A stretch of DNA of 64,000 nt from Flavobacteriaceae bacterium UBA4439 (GTDB lineage Bacteria > Bacteroidota > Bacteroidia > Flavobacteriales > Flavobacteriaceae). Made by a program: the position numbers and the translations under genes. The stretch lies in NCBI GenBank assembly GCA_002390455.1, contig DGPN01000047.1, forward strand, positions 1-64,000, read 5' to 3'. The notes under the pieces were generated by a model, which saw nothing but the letters and a program-made list of their open reading frames with translations, searched no databases and was not told the origin of the DNA. Position 1 is the first letter of the stretch. Every line of letters starts with the position of its first letter. Of the stretch, positions 35,864 through 45,653 are shown one piece after another.

Positions 35864-36856
35864 TCACCAATTTTTGGACATTTCTACTAAAAACCCATCT
35901 TGATCAGCTACAGTCCAGAGCGCCTCCAAAACAGGGTTATTTTCGATGAGTGCTTTTCCTTCTTCTAGCGGCATAATCATAAGTGCAGTAGCCCATGCAT
36001 CTGCGGTCATACAGTCAGGGGCTTTCACGGAAGTACTGAGGATATTTGTTTTTTGTGCCGATCCCGTAAGGGGGCTAATGGAGTGAACAAACCGCTCTCC
36101 AGTAGTGGGATCAATCCTGTTCTTGCGATAGTTTCCAGAACTGGCGAGAGCTTGATTATCTAGCCTTATGGTTTGCAAAAACTGACGTTCTTCTCCTTGA
36201 CGAGGATCTTCAATGGCGATTTTCCATGCTTTTTGTGTTTTGGGACTGTTTCCTTTGGCAACAATCTCTCCTCCTATTTCTACCATATAATCTGAACTGC
36301 CCAGAGCTTGTAGGAAATTTCCTATAATATCAACTGTATATCCTTTGGCCAAGGCGTTAAAATCAATATAAATCTCGGGAAATTGTTTTGCTATGGTGTT
36401 GTTCTCATTGAGTACTATTTTTTGCCATCCCGTAAGCTGAAGGAGACTGTCTTTCTTCTTTGGATTGATTGAATTTGCGGAGGCTTTAGGTCCAAATCCA
36501 TAGGCGTTAACCAAGGCACCAACGGTGGGGTCAAAATAACCTCCTGTGGCTTTCCAAACTTCAGTCGCTTTCTGGAATACCTTCCTAAAGTGATGATCTA
36601 CTATCACCTCAGTATCCCCTCTATTGATTTTAGAAATATCCGATTCTGGTAAATAGGTAGATAGAGATTTATTGATTACATAAAACAATGAATCAATGCC
36701 CTTTTGAATGACTTGCTCATCAACAGCAGCAACGTATTGAATATTATACGAAGTTCCAAGAGCAAAACCTTGCAATCTTTTAGATTTTGTGGGATTTGGA
36801 CTGCACGAAAAAATCAGCCAAAAAAGGCCCAGACTAGTCCATAATTTGAAGTCCAT
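35864..36856 (-). CDS. apbE: FAD:protein FMN transferase ApbE, lipoprotein
   Basis: This is a 330-aa protein from the ATG at 36856 (ATG at 36871 is also possible). A lipoprotein signal ends in LIFSC, and ApbE blocks follow: GTSYNIQY, DFNALAKGYTVD, EIGGEIVAKGNS, SISPLTG and ADAWATAL. It transfers FMN from FAD to Thr in motifs of the S-G-x-T type. The substrates are next door: NqrB has DGISGET and NqrC has DAISGAT. It is the last gene of the nqr cluster, overlapping the 117-aa gene by 23 bases. Confidence 0.94.
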   Translation of the reverse strand: MDFKLWTSLGLFWLIFSCSPNPTKSKRLQGFALGTSYNIQYVAAVDEQVIQKGIDSLFYVINKSLSTYLPESDISKINRGDTEVIVDHHFRKVFQKATEVWKATGGYFDPTVGALVNAYGFGPKASANSINPKKKDSLLQLTGWQKIVLNENNTIAKQFPEIYIDFNALAKGYTVDIIGNFLQALGSSDYMVEIGGEIVAKGNSPKTQKAWKIAIEDPRQGEERQFLQTIRLDNQALASSGNYRKNRIDPTTGERFVHSISPLTGSAQKTNILSTSVKAPDCMTADAWATALMIMPLEEGKALIENNPVLEALWTVADQDGFLVEMSKNW

Positions 36857-37187
36857 CAAAATTGACTGCATAAGGGTCGTTTTGGGTTAAGGGTAAATCG
36901 TAGTCATCGGCATTGGCAAGGCCCACCCCTGCATAATAGGTGGTGGCTTTGTATTTGATACCATGATCTTTGACCTGCTCCATCAGTTGAGCATCAAAAT
37001 TTTTAGGATTTTCGGGATACAAGCACCCCCGTACCACTATGAAATGAAGTTTTTTACCCTTTAGGCATACAAACTGCGGATCTTTTTTTGGTTGTGAATT
37101 GACCGCCAAAAATTCAAATCCACTTGCGCTAAGGTGGTCTCCCACCTCTTTCATTGCTAATCGATGAATTTCTTGGGCATTGAGCAT
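36834..37187 (-). CDS. Conserved 117-aa protein downstream of nqrF
   Basis: This soluble protein has no signal or membrane segment. Its stop-to-start placement, directly abutting nqrF and overlapping apbE, ties it to the NQR cluster. It resembles small proteins often labelled as NQR subunit F in Flavobacteriia, although it has no ferredoxin, FAD or NADH motif and is not NqrF. A Cys in VVRGCLYPENPKNFD and a conserved YYAGVGLANADDYDLP block are its main marks. A role in NQR maturation is only a guess from position. Confidence 0.75.
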   Translation of the reverse strand: MLNAQEIHRLAMKEVGDHLSASGFEFLAVNSQPKKDPQFVCLKGKKLHFIVVRGCLYPENPKNFDAQLMEQVKDHGIKYKATTYYAGVGLANADDYDLPLTQNDPYAVNFDGLQIMD

Positions 37188-38483
37188 CTAACCACCGAAA
37201 TCATCAAATCGAACATTCTCGGGCGGAATGCCAAAGTCGTCGGACATTTTCTCTATCGCTTGGTTCATCAGTGGAGGACCACAGAAATAAACCTCAATGT
37301 CTTCAGGAGCTTCGTGGTGATTAAGGTAATTATCGATCACACATTGATGTACAAATCCTTTAAATCCATCACCTTCTCCATCCAATCCTTCTTTAACCTT
37401 CCAATTGTCTTCTTCCATTGGTTCAGAGAGGGCAACATAGAACTTGAAATTTTCGAAGTCTTTTTCCAATGCCTTGAAGTGATCCAAGTAGAATAGCTCT
37501 CTCTTGGAACGACCACCGTACCAAAAGCTTACTTTTCGTCCAGTTTTTAGCGTTCTGAACAACTCGTACAAGTGAGAACGCATGGGTGCCATACCAGCTC
37601 CACCCCCTACATAAAGCATTTCGGCCTCTGAGTGATTGATGAAAAATTCTCCGTAAGGACCAGAAATGGTTACTTTATCCCCAGCTTTTTTGGAGAAAAT
37701 ATAGGAAGAGGCAACTCCAGGATTGACATCCATCCAGTTGTTTTTATTTCGATCCCAAGGTGGGGTGGCAATCCTGACGTTGAGCATGATTTCACGACCC
37801 TCGGCAGGGAAAGAAGCCATAGAATAGGCTCGCTCAACCGTTTCGGGGTTTTTCATCACCAAAGGCCAAAGGTTAAATTTGTCCCATTCCAATTTGAACT
37901 TGTCGGGTTCGCCCGGATGTTCTTCGGGATGAGCAGAAATATCGATGTCACTATATTTTACCTCGCATTTGGGAATTTCTATCTGAATATAACCCCCCGC
38001 CTCGTAATCCATAGCCTCGGGTATTTCGACGACAAATTCTTTAATAAATGAAGCAACGTTCCAGTTTCTGATTACTGTAGCTTCCCATTTTTTGATCCCA
38101 AATACTTCTTCGGGGATTTGGATGACCATATTTTGTTTTACTTTCACCTGACAGCCCAAGCGCCATCCCTCAGCGATTTCTTTTCGGGTAAAGTGTGGGA
38201 CTTCGGTGGGAAGGATTTCTCCACCTCCCTCCACAACCTGACACTTGCATTGGATACAAGTTCCACCTCCTCCGCATGCGGAAGGCAAAAATATTTTACT
38301 ATTTCCCAAGGTGGTAAGCAAAGTACTCCCAGAGGAAACCTCTACATCATTATCTCCATTGATCAAAAGACTGACCGGCCCTGAGGGCAATAATTTTGCC
38401 TTGACCCCCAAAAGCATACCGACCAATACAAAGGTGATGACCAAAAAAACCACAATACTCGCAACAATAACTGAATAATCCAT
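37188..38483 (-). CDS. nqrF: Na+-translocating NADH:quinone reductase subunit F
   Basis: This is a 431-aa protein. An N-terminal membrane helix (about residues 5-27) is followed by a [2Fe-2S] domain with CGGGGTCIQCKC and a fourth Cys in RLGCQV. The FAD site is RAYSMASFP, and the NADH-binding GGGAGMAPMRSHLYE is near residue 290. It takes electrons from NADH and passes them through FAD and the iron-sulfur centre. It follows nqrE by ten bases. Confidence 0.97.
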   Translation of the reverse strand: MDYSVIVASIVVFLVITFVLVGMLLGVKAKLLPSGPVSLLINGDNDVEVSSGSTLLTTLGNSKIFLPSACGGGGTCIQCKCQVVEGGGEILPTEVPHFTRKEIAEGWRLGCQVKVKQNMVIQIPEEVFGIKKWEATVIRNWNVASFIKEFVVEIPEAMDYEAGGYIQIEIPKCEVKYSDIDISAHPEEHPGEPDKFKLEWDKFNLWPLVMKNPETVERAYSMASFPAEGREIMLNVRIATPPWDRNKNNWMDVNPGVASSYIFSKKAGDKVTISGPYGEFFINHSEAEMLYVGGGAGMAPMRSHLYELFRTLKTGRKVSFWYGGRSKRELFYLDHFKALEKDFENFKFYVALSEPMEEDNWKVKEGLDGEGDGFKGFVHQCVIDNYLNHHEAPEDIEVYFCGPPLMNQAIEKMSDDFGIPPENVRFDDFGG

Positions 38484-38493
38484 CTCTAATTGA

Positions 38494-39111
38494 CTATAAT
38501 TTAATACCCATAAAACTCATAAAACCCAACGCCATCAAACCTGTTATAATAAAGGTAATTCCCAATCCCCGCAGTGGAGCTGGCACATTTGAATAAATAA
38601 TTTTTTCTCTTATTGCTGCGATGGCCAAAATGGCCAACAACCAACCGATTCCAGAACCGAATCCATAAACAGCGGATTCTGATACCCCAGAAAAATCTTT
38701 TTGTTGCATGAATAACGAACCTCCCAATATGGCACAGTTCACTGCAATTAGGGGAAGAAAAATCCCTAAGGCTCCATAGAGCGCTGGAGCATATCTTTCT
38801 ACAATCATTTCTACCAATTGAACCATAGAGGCTATCACGGCAATGAACATAATAAAACTCAAAAAGCTCAAATCAATCTCAGCATAGGAGGGATCCAACC
38901 ATTGCAAGGCTCCTGGACGCAAAAGATAGGTGTCCAATAAGAAATTGATGGGAACTGTAATGGACAGAACAAAAATAACAGCGAAACCAAGTCCAACAGC
39001 CGTTTTTACGGTTTTGGAAACCGCCAAATAGGAACACATCCCCAAGAAATAGGCGAAAATCATGTTCTCAATAAAAATACTTTTAACAAATAAGTTCAAA
39101 TATCCTTCCAT
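38494..39111 (-). CDS. nqrE: Na+-translocating NADH:quinone reductase subunit E
   Basis: This 205-aa protein has six predicted membrane helices. It is homologous to NqrD and RnfA/E; the pair arranges in inverted topology with one conserved Cys each that hold an intramembrane iron centre (Cys in [10 protein letters not shown] and in AVNCAILGG here). It lies three bases after nqrD. Confidence 0.96.
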   Translation of the reverse strand: MEGYLNLFVKSIFIENMIFAYFLGMCSYLAVSKTVKTAVGLGFAVIFVLSITVPINFLLDTYLLRPGALQWLDPSYAEIDLSFLSFIMFIAVIASMVQLVEMIVERYAPALYGALGIFLPLIAVNCAILGGSLFMQQKDFSGVSESAVYGFGSGIGWLLAILAIAAIREKIIYSNVPAPLRGLGITFIITGLMALGFMSFMGIKL

Positions 39112-39114
39112 GAT

Positions 39115-39810
39115 CTAGTTCTTTTCGATGAGTTTTCTATTGCGAGCGCGTTGTATCCAAATAAAGACACCAACGGTAATTAGCGCCATGGGGGATAACA
39201 ACATTAATCCGTTGTTTTCGTAACCCATTTCGTAAAATGCATCGGGGATTACCTGATATCCAAAGAGTTTTCCCGAGCCAAGAAGTTCTCTAAAAAAAGC
39301 TACCACAATGAGAATGAATCCATATCCAGCAGCATTCCCAATACCGTCCAAGAATGATCTCCAAACTCCATTACCCAAAGCAAAGGCTTCCAATCGGCCC
39401 ATTACAATACAATTGGTGATGATCAATCCAATAAATATGGATAACTGTTTACTTACATCATAGGCATAAGCCCTGAGAATTTGATCGACCAAAATTACCA
39501 TAGAAGCCACTACCACTAACTGAACGATAATTCTAATTCGATTGGGAATTAGATTTCTCAACAGTGAAATGATGACATTACTGGCTCCCATTACAGCAAT
39601 TACCGATAGAGTCATCACCAAAGCTGGCTTGAGTTGAACGGTAATTGCAAGTGCGGAACATACGCCCAAAACCTGAACGGTTATGGGGTTGTTGTCGTCC
39701 AAGGGGTCGGTCAAAAGCACCCTATTTTTTTTGGAAAATAGAGGCTCTGATTCCTTATTAAGGAATAAGAGGGTTGGTTTTTTTGAAGGATTTGCTTCTT
39801 TATCTGCCAT
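39115..39810 (-). CDS. nqrD: Na+-translocating NADH:quinone reductase subunit D
   Basis: This is a 231-aa, six-helix membrane protein. Conserved Cys occur in LGVCSALA and in ITNCIVMGR, matching those of NqrE. The first 30 residues are an extra charged N-terminal tail. It lies six bases after nqrC. Confidence 0.96.
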   Translation of the reverse strand: MADKEANPSKKPTLLFLNKESEPLFSKKNRVLLTDPLDDNNPITVQVLGVCSALAITVQLKPALVMTLSVIAVMGASNVIISLLRNLIPNRIRIIVQLVVVASMVILVDQILRAYAYDVSKQLSIFIGLIITNCIVMGRLEAFALGNGVWRSFLDGIGNAAGYGFILIVVAFFRELLGSGKLFGYQVIPDAFYEMGYENNGLMLLSPMALITVGVFIWIQRARNRKLIEKN

Positions 39811-39816
39811 AGTTTG

Positions 39817-40548
39817 TTAGTTTATCGAGGCCATGGTGGTTTTTTCCTTTTCGAAATAAGGGAGGTAATGGGTTAATCGCTCGATGATCATGTCTGTAAC
39901 ACCGTCACCCGTAATGGTTGCTCCGGAAATGGCATCCACTTCATGATCTTCTTTATCGGTGTCCTTTGGGTCGTTGTTGGTCTTGGAAACATTGATCCCT
40001 ACCAATTGACCTGAGGAATTGAATACTTTTTCTTCTTTAAATCGATCCATGAACCACTGTTGGGTGATCTCAGCACCAAGTCCAGCGGTTTCTCCTTTAT
40101 GGTCAAATACAGCACCTTGAATGGTATTAATATCGGACTTAAGGGCAATATACCCCCAAATGGCATCCCACAATCCCGAGCCGCGCAAGGGAATGATATA
40201 ATAGCTGATATTGTCAACCACTGCTTTGTATAGAGGGAAGCGCTGTTCGTTTGCGGGTTTTTTGATTTCGTTATTCAGCTTGAGTTGAAAAGCATCCACT
40301 TTCTCGTCTGGATTCCCCAAATGATCCAAAGCCAAAGTCCCAGTAATGTATTGTTTATATAGTGTTTCGGCTTGCTCTCTATCGGTCTGAATACCAATAG
40401 TTGAAAGGATATTCTGCATTTTTTCCTTTCTGACATTATCGGCCTGAAGTGATTTGAGTGAACTGGCTGTAAAGGCCAAAGTGGAAGCGACCACCAGTAC
40501 CATTGCAGCAGCAAAAAGAAAAGTATATCCGTTGGAGTCTCTATTCAT
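39817..40548 (-). CDS. nqrC: Na+-translocating NADH:quinone reductase subunit C
   Basis: This is a 243-aa protein from the ATG at 40548 (MNRDSNGYT); a longer frame to 40578 would overlap nqrB by 28 bases. One N-terminal membrane helix (about residues 8-28) is followed by a periplasmic FMN domain. The flavinylation site is DAISGATIT near residue 215, where Thr carries FMN placed by ApbE. Confidence 0.95.
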   Translation of the reverse strand: MNRDSNGYTFLFAAAMVLVVASTLAFTASSLKSLQADNVRKEKMQNILSTIGIQTDREQAETLYKQYITGTLALDHLGNPDEKVDAFQLKLNNEIKKPANEQRFPLYKAVVDNISYYIIPLRGSGLWDAIWGYIALKSDINTIQGAVFDHKGETAGLGAEITQQWFMDRFKEEKVFNSSGQLVGINVSKTNNDPKDTDKEDHEVDAISGATITGDGVTDMIIERLTHYLPYFEKEKTTMASIN

Positions 40549-40550
40549 GA

Positions 40551-41705
40551 CTAAGCAGTTTTGAGGGCTGAAGCCCATCTTTTTTTACGTTTGTTTATGT
40601 TTCCTTGAATGACATAATGGTCGATGGTGGGGGCAAAAACATTCATCAACAATATGGCCAACATTACCCCTTCTGGGTAGGCAGGATTAAATACTCTAAT
40701 TAAAATACAAAATACACCCACTAGGATTCCATAGACCCATTTTCCTTTGTTGGTTTGGGCGGCAGAAACGGGATCGGTGGCCATAAAGACAACACCAAAA
40801 GCAAAACCTCCTACGACTAAATGATTGACCCATGAAAAGCTCATCAGGGCATTTGCACCCCAAAGGTTGAATAAGAAGCCTACTAAAGCTGCTCCAATAA
40901 AACTTCCTAAAATGATCCTCCAACTGCCCACTCCTGTGAAAATCAAGATGGCTGCTCCAATCAATACAAAAAGGGCAGAGGTCTCTGCGATTGAACCAGG
41001 AATAGATCCTTGAAACATTTCAAAGAAACTATAGTTGACATTACCCCCTGCTGCTAAAGTACCCAATATGGTTTCACCGGAAATCCCATCGATGTTGGAA
41101 GCTTCAGAAACCCAAACTTTGTTTCCCGACATATAGGTGGGGTATGCAAAAAATGCAAATGCTCTGGCGGTCAGTGCAGGATTTAAAATATTCATACCCG
41201 TTCCACCAAAAGCTTCTTTAGCAATCAATACGGCAAAGGCAACCGAAATGGCAACCATCCAAAGAGGTATGTCAACAGGCATGATCATAGGGATCAAAAG
41301 ACCTGTTACCAAATATCCCTCGTTTACTTCGTGACCGCGATAGACGGCAAAAATAAATTCTATGGTCAAACCTACTACATAGGAAACGATAATCATGGGT
41401 ACAATTTTCCAAGACCCGTGAACAAATGCATCCAAAAATGTAAAAGCCTCTTCAGTTTGAATAAAATGCTGATATCCAGTATTGTAAATCCCATAGATCA
41501 AAGCGGGCATCAATGCAATGATGACCGTTACCATTGTTCTTTTGAGATCAACCGCATCACGAATGTGAGCCCCAGTATGGGTGGTGTGGTTGGGTACAAA
41601 AAGAAAAGTGTCAAAGGCGTTGATGGCCGGAGCATACTTTTCCCATTTTTGACCTTTGCCAAAAGGTCTTTTAAGATTGTCTAATTTTTTCCTCAAAAAG
41701 TTCAT
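40551..41705 (-). CDS. nqrB: Na+-translocating NADH:quinone reductase subunit B
   Basis: This is a 384-aa membrane protein with about ten helices, the main Na+ channel subunit. The covalent FMN site is in IDGISGETI near residue 208. GGTGMNILNPALTARAF is a conserved block before it. It starts ten bases after nqrA and ends two bases before nqrC. Confidence 0.96.
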   Translation of the reverse strand: MNFLRKKLDNLKRPFGKGQKWEKYAPAINAFDTFLFVPNHTTHTGAHIRDAVDLKRTMVTVIIALMPALIYGIYNTGYQHFIQTEEAFTFLDAFVHGSWKIVPMIIVSYVVGLTIEFIFAVYRGHEVNEGYLVTGLLIPMIMPVDIPLWMVAISVAFAVLIAKEAFGGTGMNILNPALTARAFAFFAYPTYMSGNKVWVSEASNIDGISGETILGTLAAGGNVNYSFFEMFQGSIPGSIAETSALFVLIGAAILIFTGVGSWRIILGSFIGAALVGFLFNLWGANALMSFSWVNHLVVGGFAFGVVFMATDPVSAAQTNKGKWVYGILVGVFCILIRVFNPAYPEGVMLAILLMNVFAPTIDHYVIQGNINKRKKRWASALKTA

Positions 41706-41715
41706 ACTGTAAATA

Positions 41716-43068
41716 TTATCCTGCTTCTTTAATCATTAATTCAATTCCTTCTCTGATAATTTGCTGTGCTTCGATTTTGGAAGTACTGGCATAATCAATC
41801 AACCCAAAGTCTTCGGGTATGACTTCATAGATGCCCAAAGCTTCCATTTTTTCGATATCATTTGCCATACAGGCTTTGAGTAACTGCATGGGGTAAATGT
41901 CCATGGGGAATACTTTTTCCATTTCTCCAGTAACCACTAAGGCTCTTTCTTCCCCATTCATATTGGTATCAACATTATAGCCTTTGTTGCCAAACAACCA
42001 AGACAAAGAAGTTTTGGACAAGCTTGGAATTTTGTTATCCATAAAGGGCAACCATCCAAACATTCTGTAATGGTTTCCTTCGGGAATAATGGTCAACAAA
42101 TTGTTGTGAAAGTCCAAATGACCATCGGGAGCCTCGGCCTTTCCGCTTAGAACATCACCGTTGATAAAACGATTTTGCTGGCTTTTGTCAAAGCCAGTAA
42201 TGTCTGTTAATGAACTTATTAGGGCACCTATTTTAGTTTTGACATATTGGGGTTGTAAAACCGATTCACCGGCTACGGCCAATATCCTTTGGGAACTATA
42301 CTGACCATTGTCGAACAACCTACCAATGTTGACCACGTCCTCGGGACGCACTTCCCAAACTTTCTCCCCCATATTGATGGGCGTATGATGGTGGATTTGA
42401 ACACTGACGTTTCCAGCGGGGTGTGGTCCACTAATGTGCAACAACTCTACCCCTTTTGTGTTTTCAAAAAATCCTGAAAAAGCAGCATCTACGGAAAGTA
42501 TCACAGGATTCTCCACCAAGGCGTTGAGAACGTCAATTCCCTTTTGGAAGTCTTCTTTGTTGTTTTTGAGTAAAAACTCGAAGTCAACGTCCAAGGGGGC
42601 AGAGGCATAGGTAGAAACATAAATGGTCTTTGGAGTAACATCTGGGTCGGCAGTAATCCCGTATGGTCTTTGTTTTATAAAAGGCCAAGCACCACTTTTC
42701 AATAGAATTTCTCTAATATTTTCGCGATTCAAAGATTTGGAAGCGGGTATTTTGTGGGTCACTACATCCCCCGCTTGCTCTTCTATAATGATTTTTAAAA
42801 TTTTTCTTTTGGCACCCCTAACGACTTCTTTAACCGTTCCCGACACAGGAGAGACAAACAAGATTCGAGGATCTTGTTTGGAATGAAAAACAGGCGCTCC
42901 CTCCGAAATCCTCTCACCTTCTTTAACCATCAAACGAGGAACAATTCCAAAAAAATTGTCAGGTTTTAGCGCAAATGTTTTGGAAGGAGTAGCATCTGAT
43001 AAAATTTTTTCAGACTCACCTTTCAATTGGATGGTTGCACCCCTACGGATGCGAATGCCTACAGACAT
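41716..43068 (-). CDS. nqrA: Na+-translocating NADH:quinone reductase subunit A
   Basis: This is a 450-aa soluble subunit facing the cytoplasm; it contributes to quinone binding. The N-terminus IRIRRGATIQLKGE and the biotinyl-lipoyl-like segment around residues 50-85 (VKEGERISEGAPVFHSK) are typical. It is the first gene of nqrABCDEF, so the order matches the classical operon. Confidence 0.96.
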   Translation of the reverse strand: MSVGIRIRRGATIQLKGESEKILSDATPSKTFALKPDNFFGIVPRLMVKEGERISEGAPVFHSKQDPRILFVSPVSGTVKEVVRGAKRKILKIIIEEQAGDVVTHKIPASKSLNRENIREILLKSGAWPFIKQRPYGITADPDVTPKTIYVSTYASAPLDVDFEFLLKNNKEDFQKGIDVLNALVENPVILSVDAAFSGFFENTKGVELLHISGPHPAGNVSVQIHHHTPINMGEKVWEVRPEDVVNIGRLFDNGQYSSQRILAVAGESVLQPQYVKTKIGALISSLTDITGFDKSQQNRFINGDVLSGKAEAPDGHLDFHNNLLTIIPEGNHYRMFGWLPFMDNKIPSLSKTSLSWLFGNKGYNVDTNMNGEERALVVTGEMEKVFPMDIYPMQLLKACMANDIEKMEALGIYEVIPEDFGLIDYASTSKIEAQQIIREGIELMIKEAG

Positions 43069-43091
43069 ATTTGGAAGTTTCTAAAATCACA

Positions 43092-43099
43092 CAAATTTA
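43092..43099 (-). promoter_or_regulatory. -7 box for the nqr operon
   Basis: On the minus strand TAAATTTG matches TAnnTTTG exactly, 23 bases before the nqrA ATG at 43068. The -33 element was not found. Confidence 0.5.
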
Positions 43100-43225
43100 C
43101 TAATAAAGGCCCATCTCTTAAAATGAATAAATGGCAAAAATGAATAATTTATAACAATTCTAAATAGTCGTTTAACTTTTCACAAAAGCGGCTTGGCAAT
43201 GATTCACCAAATGCTTTTAAATTCC

Positions 43226-43233
43226 TAATTTTA
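43226..43233 (+). promoter_or_regulatory. Possible -7 box for the T9SS plug gene
   Basis: TAATTTTA matches TAnnTTTG at seven of eight positions and ends four bases before the ATG at 43238, so the mRNA may have no leader. Confidence 0.35.
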
Positions 43234-43237
43234 CAAT

Positions 43238-44497
43238 ATGTTTAAAAATTACTTGCTTAAACGTTTTGGATTTATCCTATGCTGTATGCAAACGCTTTTG
43301 GCACAAAATTCTCAAGAAACAGTTGTTGATCAATCCATCAAATCTATTGTTTTCAAAAATCAAGCCTTAGAAATTCAATTTCCCATCGTAAAACTCGGAG
43401 AACCTTTTCAATTGCATTTCGATGATCTGAATGGAGATGAAAGGAATTACTACTACAAAATCAAATATTTCAATCACGATTGGACCGCTTCAAACTTGTT
43501 TCAAAATGAATATCTCAAAGGTTTTGACAATTTGAGAATTGAAAACTATCAGACTTCTTTTAATACTCTCCAACCATATACCCACTACCAACTTGAATTA
43601 CCCAATGAACAAACGGAATTTTTAATCTCGGGGAATTACCTTTTGGAAATCTACAACGAAGCTGATGAAATGATTTTCTCACGAAGATTTTTGATCTATG
43701 AAGACGGGGCTTCTGTGAGTGCGGGGGTTTTCAGAACTCGTAATCTTGAATTTTACCAAACCCATCAAAGTGTGCAATTCTCGATCATTCCTCCCAAGGG
43801 AGAATTTTTTCGTGATCCACAAAATCAATTACACGTTACCATCCTCCAAAACGAACAGTGGAATACTGCCCTTAATCATCTGAAGCCACAATACAACAGC
43901 GGCAGTCGCTTGGAGTACCGTTATGACGCAAAAAGCAGATTCGAAGGAGGCAATGAATACCTTTTTTTTGACACCAAGAACATTCAAATTACTAGTGCAA
44001 ATGTCAGTGTGGTAGAATTGAATCGCTTGTATGAGACTTACCTGACGACCAATTTTGTGCGCAGGGGATACCCTTACAACTTTACCCAAGACCTGAATGG
44101 GGATTTTATCATCAGAACCCTGCAAGGATCAGAAAATGGAGATATAGAAGCGGACTACAGTTGGGTTCATTTCAGTCTTTCAGCTCCGGTTTTACTCAAA
44201 GACCAAGAAATCTATGTTTATGGGAAATTCAACAATTACGAGTTGAATGAAGCCAATAGGATTTACTACAATCCCGCTTTGGAAATTTATGAAGGGGTAA
44301 TACTCCTCAAGCAAGGGATCTACAACTACAAATTTGTGGCCAAAACGCCACAGTCCGAATTGTACAATGCCATTTGCGGTTCTCATGCGCTGACCGAAAA
44401 TCGGTATTTGATTTTGGTCTACTACAGATATTTTGGAAATCAACACGATTCACTGATCGCTATGGGAGAAACTTCCTCTTTTGAAATTATTGACTGA
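43238..44497 (+). CDS. Type IX secretion system plug protein (DUF5103)
   Basis: This 419-aa protein has a signal peptide (residues 1-22, ending LLAQ). The N-terminal domain matches the DUF5103 family, now described as the T9SS plug: KSIVFKNQALEIQFPIVKLGE near residue 30 and YYYKIKYFNHDWTASNL near 65. The plug blocks the unused SprA translocon pore. A second beta-rich domain with VYGKFNNYEL (about residues 325-335) follows. It is a single gene diverging from the nqr operon. Confidence 0.88.
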   Translation: MFKNYLLKRFGFILCCMQTLLAQNSQETVVDQSIKSIVFKNQALEIQFPIVKLGEPFQLHFDDLNGDERNYYYKIKYFNHDWTASNLFQNEYLKGFDNLRIENYQTSFNTLQPYTHYQLELPNEQTEFLISGNYLLEIYNEADEMIFSRRFLIYEDGASVSAGVFRTRNLEFYQTHQSVQFSIIPPKGEFFRDPQNQLHVTILQNEQWNTALNHLKPQYNSGSRLEYRYDAKSRFEGGNEYLFFDTKNIQITSANVSVVELNRLYETYLTTNFVRRGYPYNFTQDLNGDFIIRTLQGSENGDIEADYSWVHFSLSAPVLLKDQEIYVYGKFNNYELNEANRIYYNPALEIYEGVILLKQGIYNYKFVAKTPQSELYNAICGSHALTENRYLILVYYRYFGNQHDSLIAMGETSSFEIID

Positions 44498-44578
44498 TAA
44501 GGTTTTATTTAAGTTTTAAGAGTTGATTGTAACATTTATTTTAACTACATTAGCTATGACAACACTATTAAAATAGAG

Positions 44579-44965
44579 ATGATTCAACAAGTAACAAGAG
44601 GAATAAAAATCTCTGTAGAAACGGACTTTGAAGGCAGTTTTCTCAAAGACAATGTTCTTCACTATGCTTTTACTTACCGAATTGAAATAGAAAATCAAGG
44701 TAAAAGTTCCGTACAATTGTTGACCCGTCATTGGAAAATTAAAGAAGCTTTGAACAAAACCCAATATGTCAATGGGAATGGCGTGGTGGGTAAAAAACCA
44801 ATCATCAATCCTGGCGAAATTCACAAATACAAATCAGGATGTTTACTATCCTCTCCCCTAGGAGCCATGAAAGGAGCTTACATTATGATTGATTTCTCCT
44901 CTACCAAAAAGTTTAACGTGGAAATCCCCCCCTTCAAACTTTCAACCCCCTTTGTTCTAAATTAG
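44579..44965 (+). CDS. apaG: ApaG family protein
   Basis: This 128-aa protein consists of one ApaG/Fn3-like domain: TRGIKISVETDFEG near the start, YRIEIENQGK, LLTRHWKIK and NPGEIHKYKSGC in the middle. The Gly-rich GxGxxG nucleotide-like loop appears as VNGNGVVGKKP. The molecular role is unclear; in Salmonella it affects Mg2+/Co2+ homeostasis. Its stop overlaps the converging rsmG stop by four bases. Confidence 0.93.
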   Translation: MIQQVTRGIKISVETDFEGSFLKDNVLHYAFTYRIEIENQGKSSVQLLTRHWKIKEALNKTQYVNGNGVVGKKPIINPGEIHKYKSGCLLSSPLGAMKGAYIMIDFSSTKKFNVEIPPFKLSTPFVLN

Positions 44966-45624
44966 TCCAAAGGACAATAGACCAATTTTTTAGTTTCAAA
45001 AAAGGCTTCGCTAAAATATTCTTTTAGTGGCAATACTTTTGCGTTTTTAAAATTCGAAAGTTCATCGCTTAGGTCTCCCCCCTTGAGACACAAAAAACCA
45101 TTTCTAATCAAATGATTATTTTGACTGCTGATTCTGTCTGCTGACCAATTCATTAATGTCTCCAATGGCGCGACAGCCCTACAGACCACAAAATCCACTT
45201 TAAATTCTAGATTTTCAACCCGATCGTAATGGGTGCTAATGTTGTCCAATCCTAATTTCTCTTTTACATCATTGATGACTTTTATTTTCTTTCCGACACT
45301 GTCTGCCAAATGAAAACGTACTTCGGGGAACACTATGGCCAACGGCACTCCAGGAAAACCACCTCCTGTACCCACATCTAGAATCCTAGAGCCCGCCTTG
45401 AATTTGAGAAATTTAGCTATTGACAGGGAATGAAGAACGTGGTGCAAATAAAAATAATCCATGTCTTTTCTGGAAATTACATTGATGCGAGAATTCCAAT
45501 CTTTGTAGATTGTGAATAGAGATTCTAGCTGTTGAACTTGCTTTGATTCGAAATCGGGAAAGTAGTCGTAAATAAAATTCAAGTCATTTTTTGATAAAAA
45601 TAGAGAGAATGCCTTAAAATTCAA
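44962..45624 (-). CDS. rsmG: 16S rRNA (guanine527-N7)-methyltransferase
   Basis: This is a 220-aa protein of the usual length. The SAM motif is ILDVGTGGGFPGVPLAI near residue 77, and VCRAVAPLETL near residue 148 is also family-typical. It methylates G527 in the 16S rRNA decoding region. It diverges from the desaturase with 29 bases between starts, which hold a near-palindromic AATTATTG/TAATTTTA stretch. Confidence 0.95.
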   Translation of the reverse strand: MNFKAFSLFLSKNDLNFIYDYFPDFESKQVQQLESLFTIYKDWNSRINVISRKDMDYFYLHHVLHSLSIAKFLKFKAGSRILDVGTGGGFPGVPLAIVFPEVRFHLADSVGKKIKVINDVKEKLGLDNISTHYDRVENLEFKVDFVVCRAVAPLETLMNWSADRISSQNNHLIRNGFLCLKGGDLSDELSNFKNAKVLPLKEYFSEAFFETKKLVYCPLD

Positions 45625-45653
45625 TAATTTTACAAGACCAACAATAATTAATT

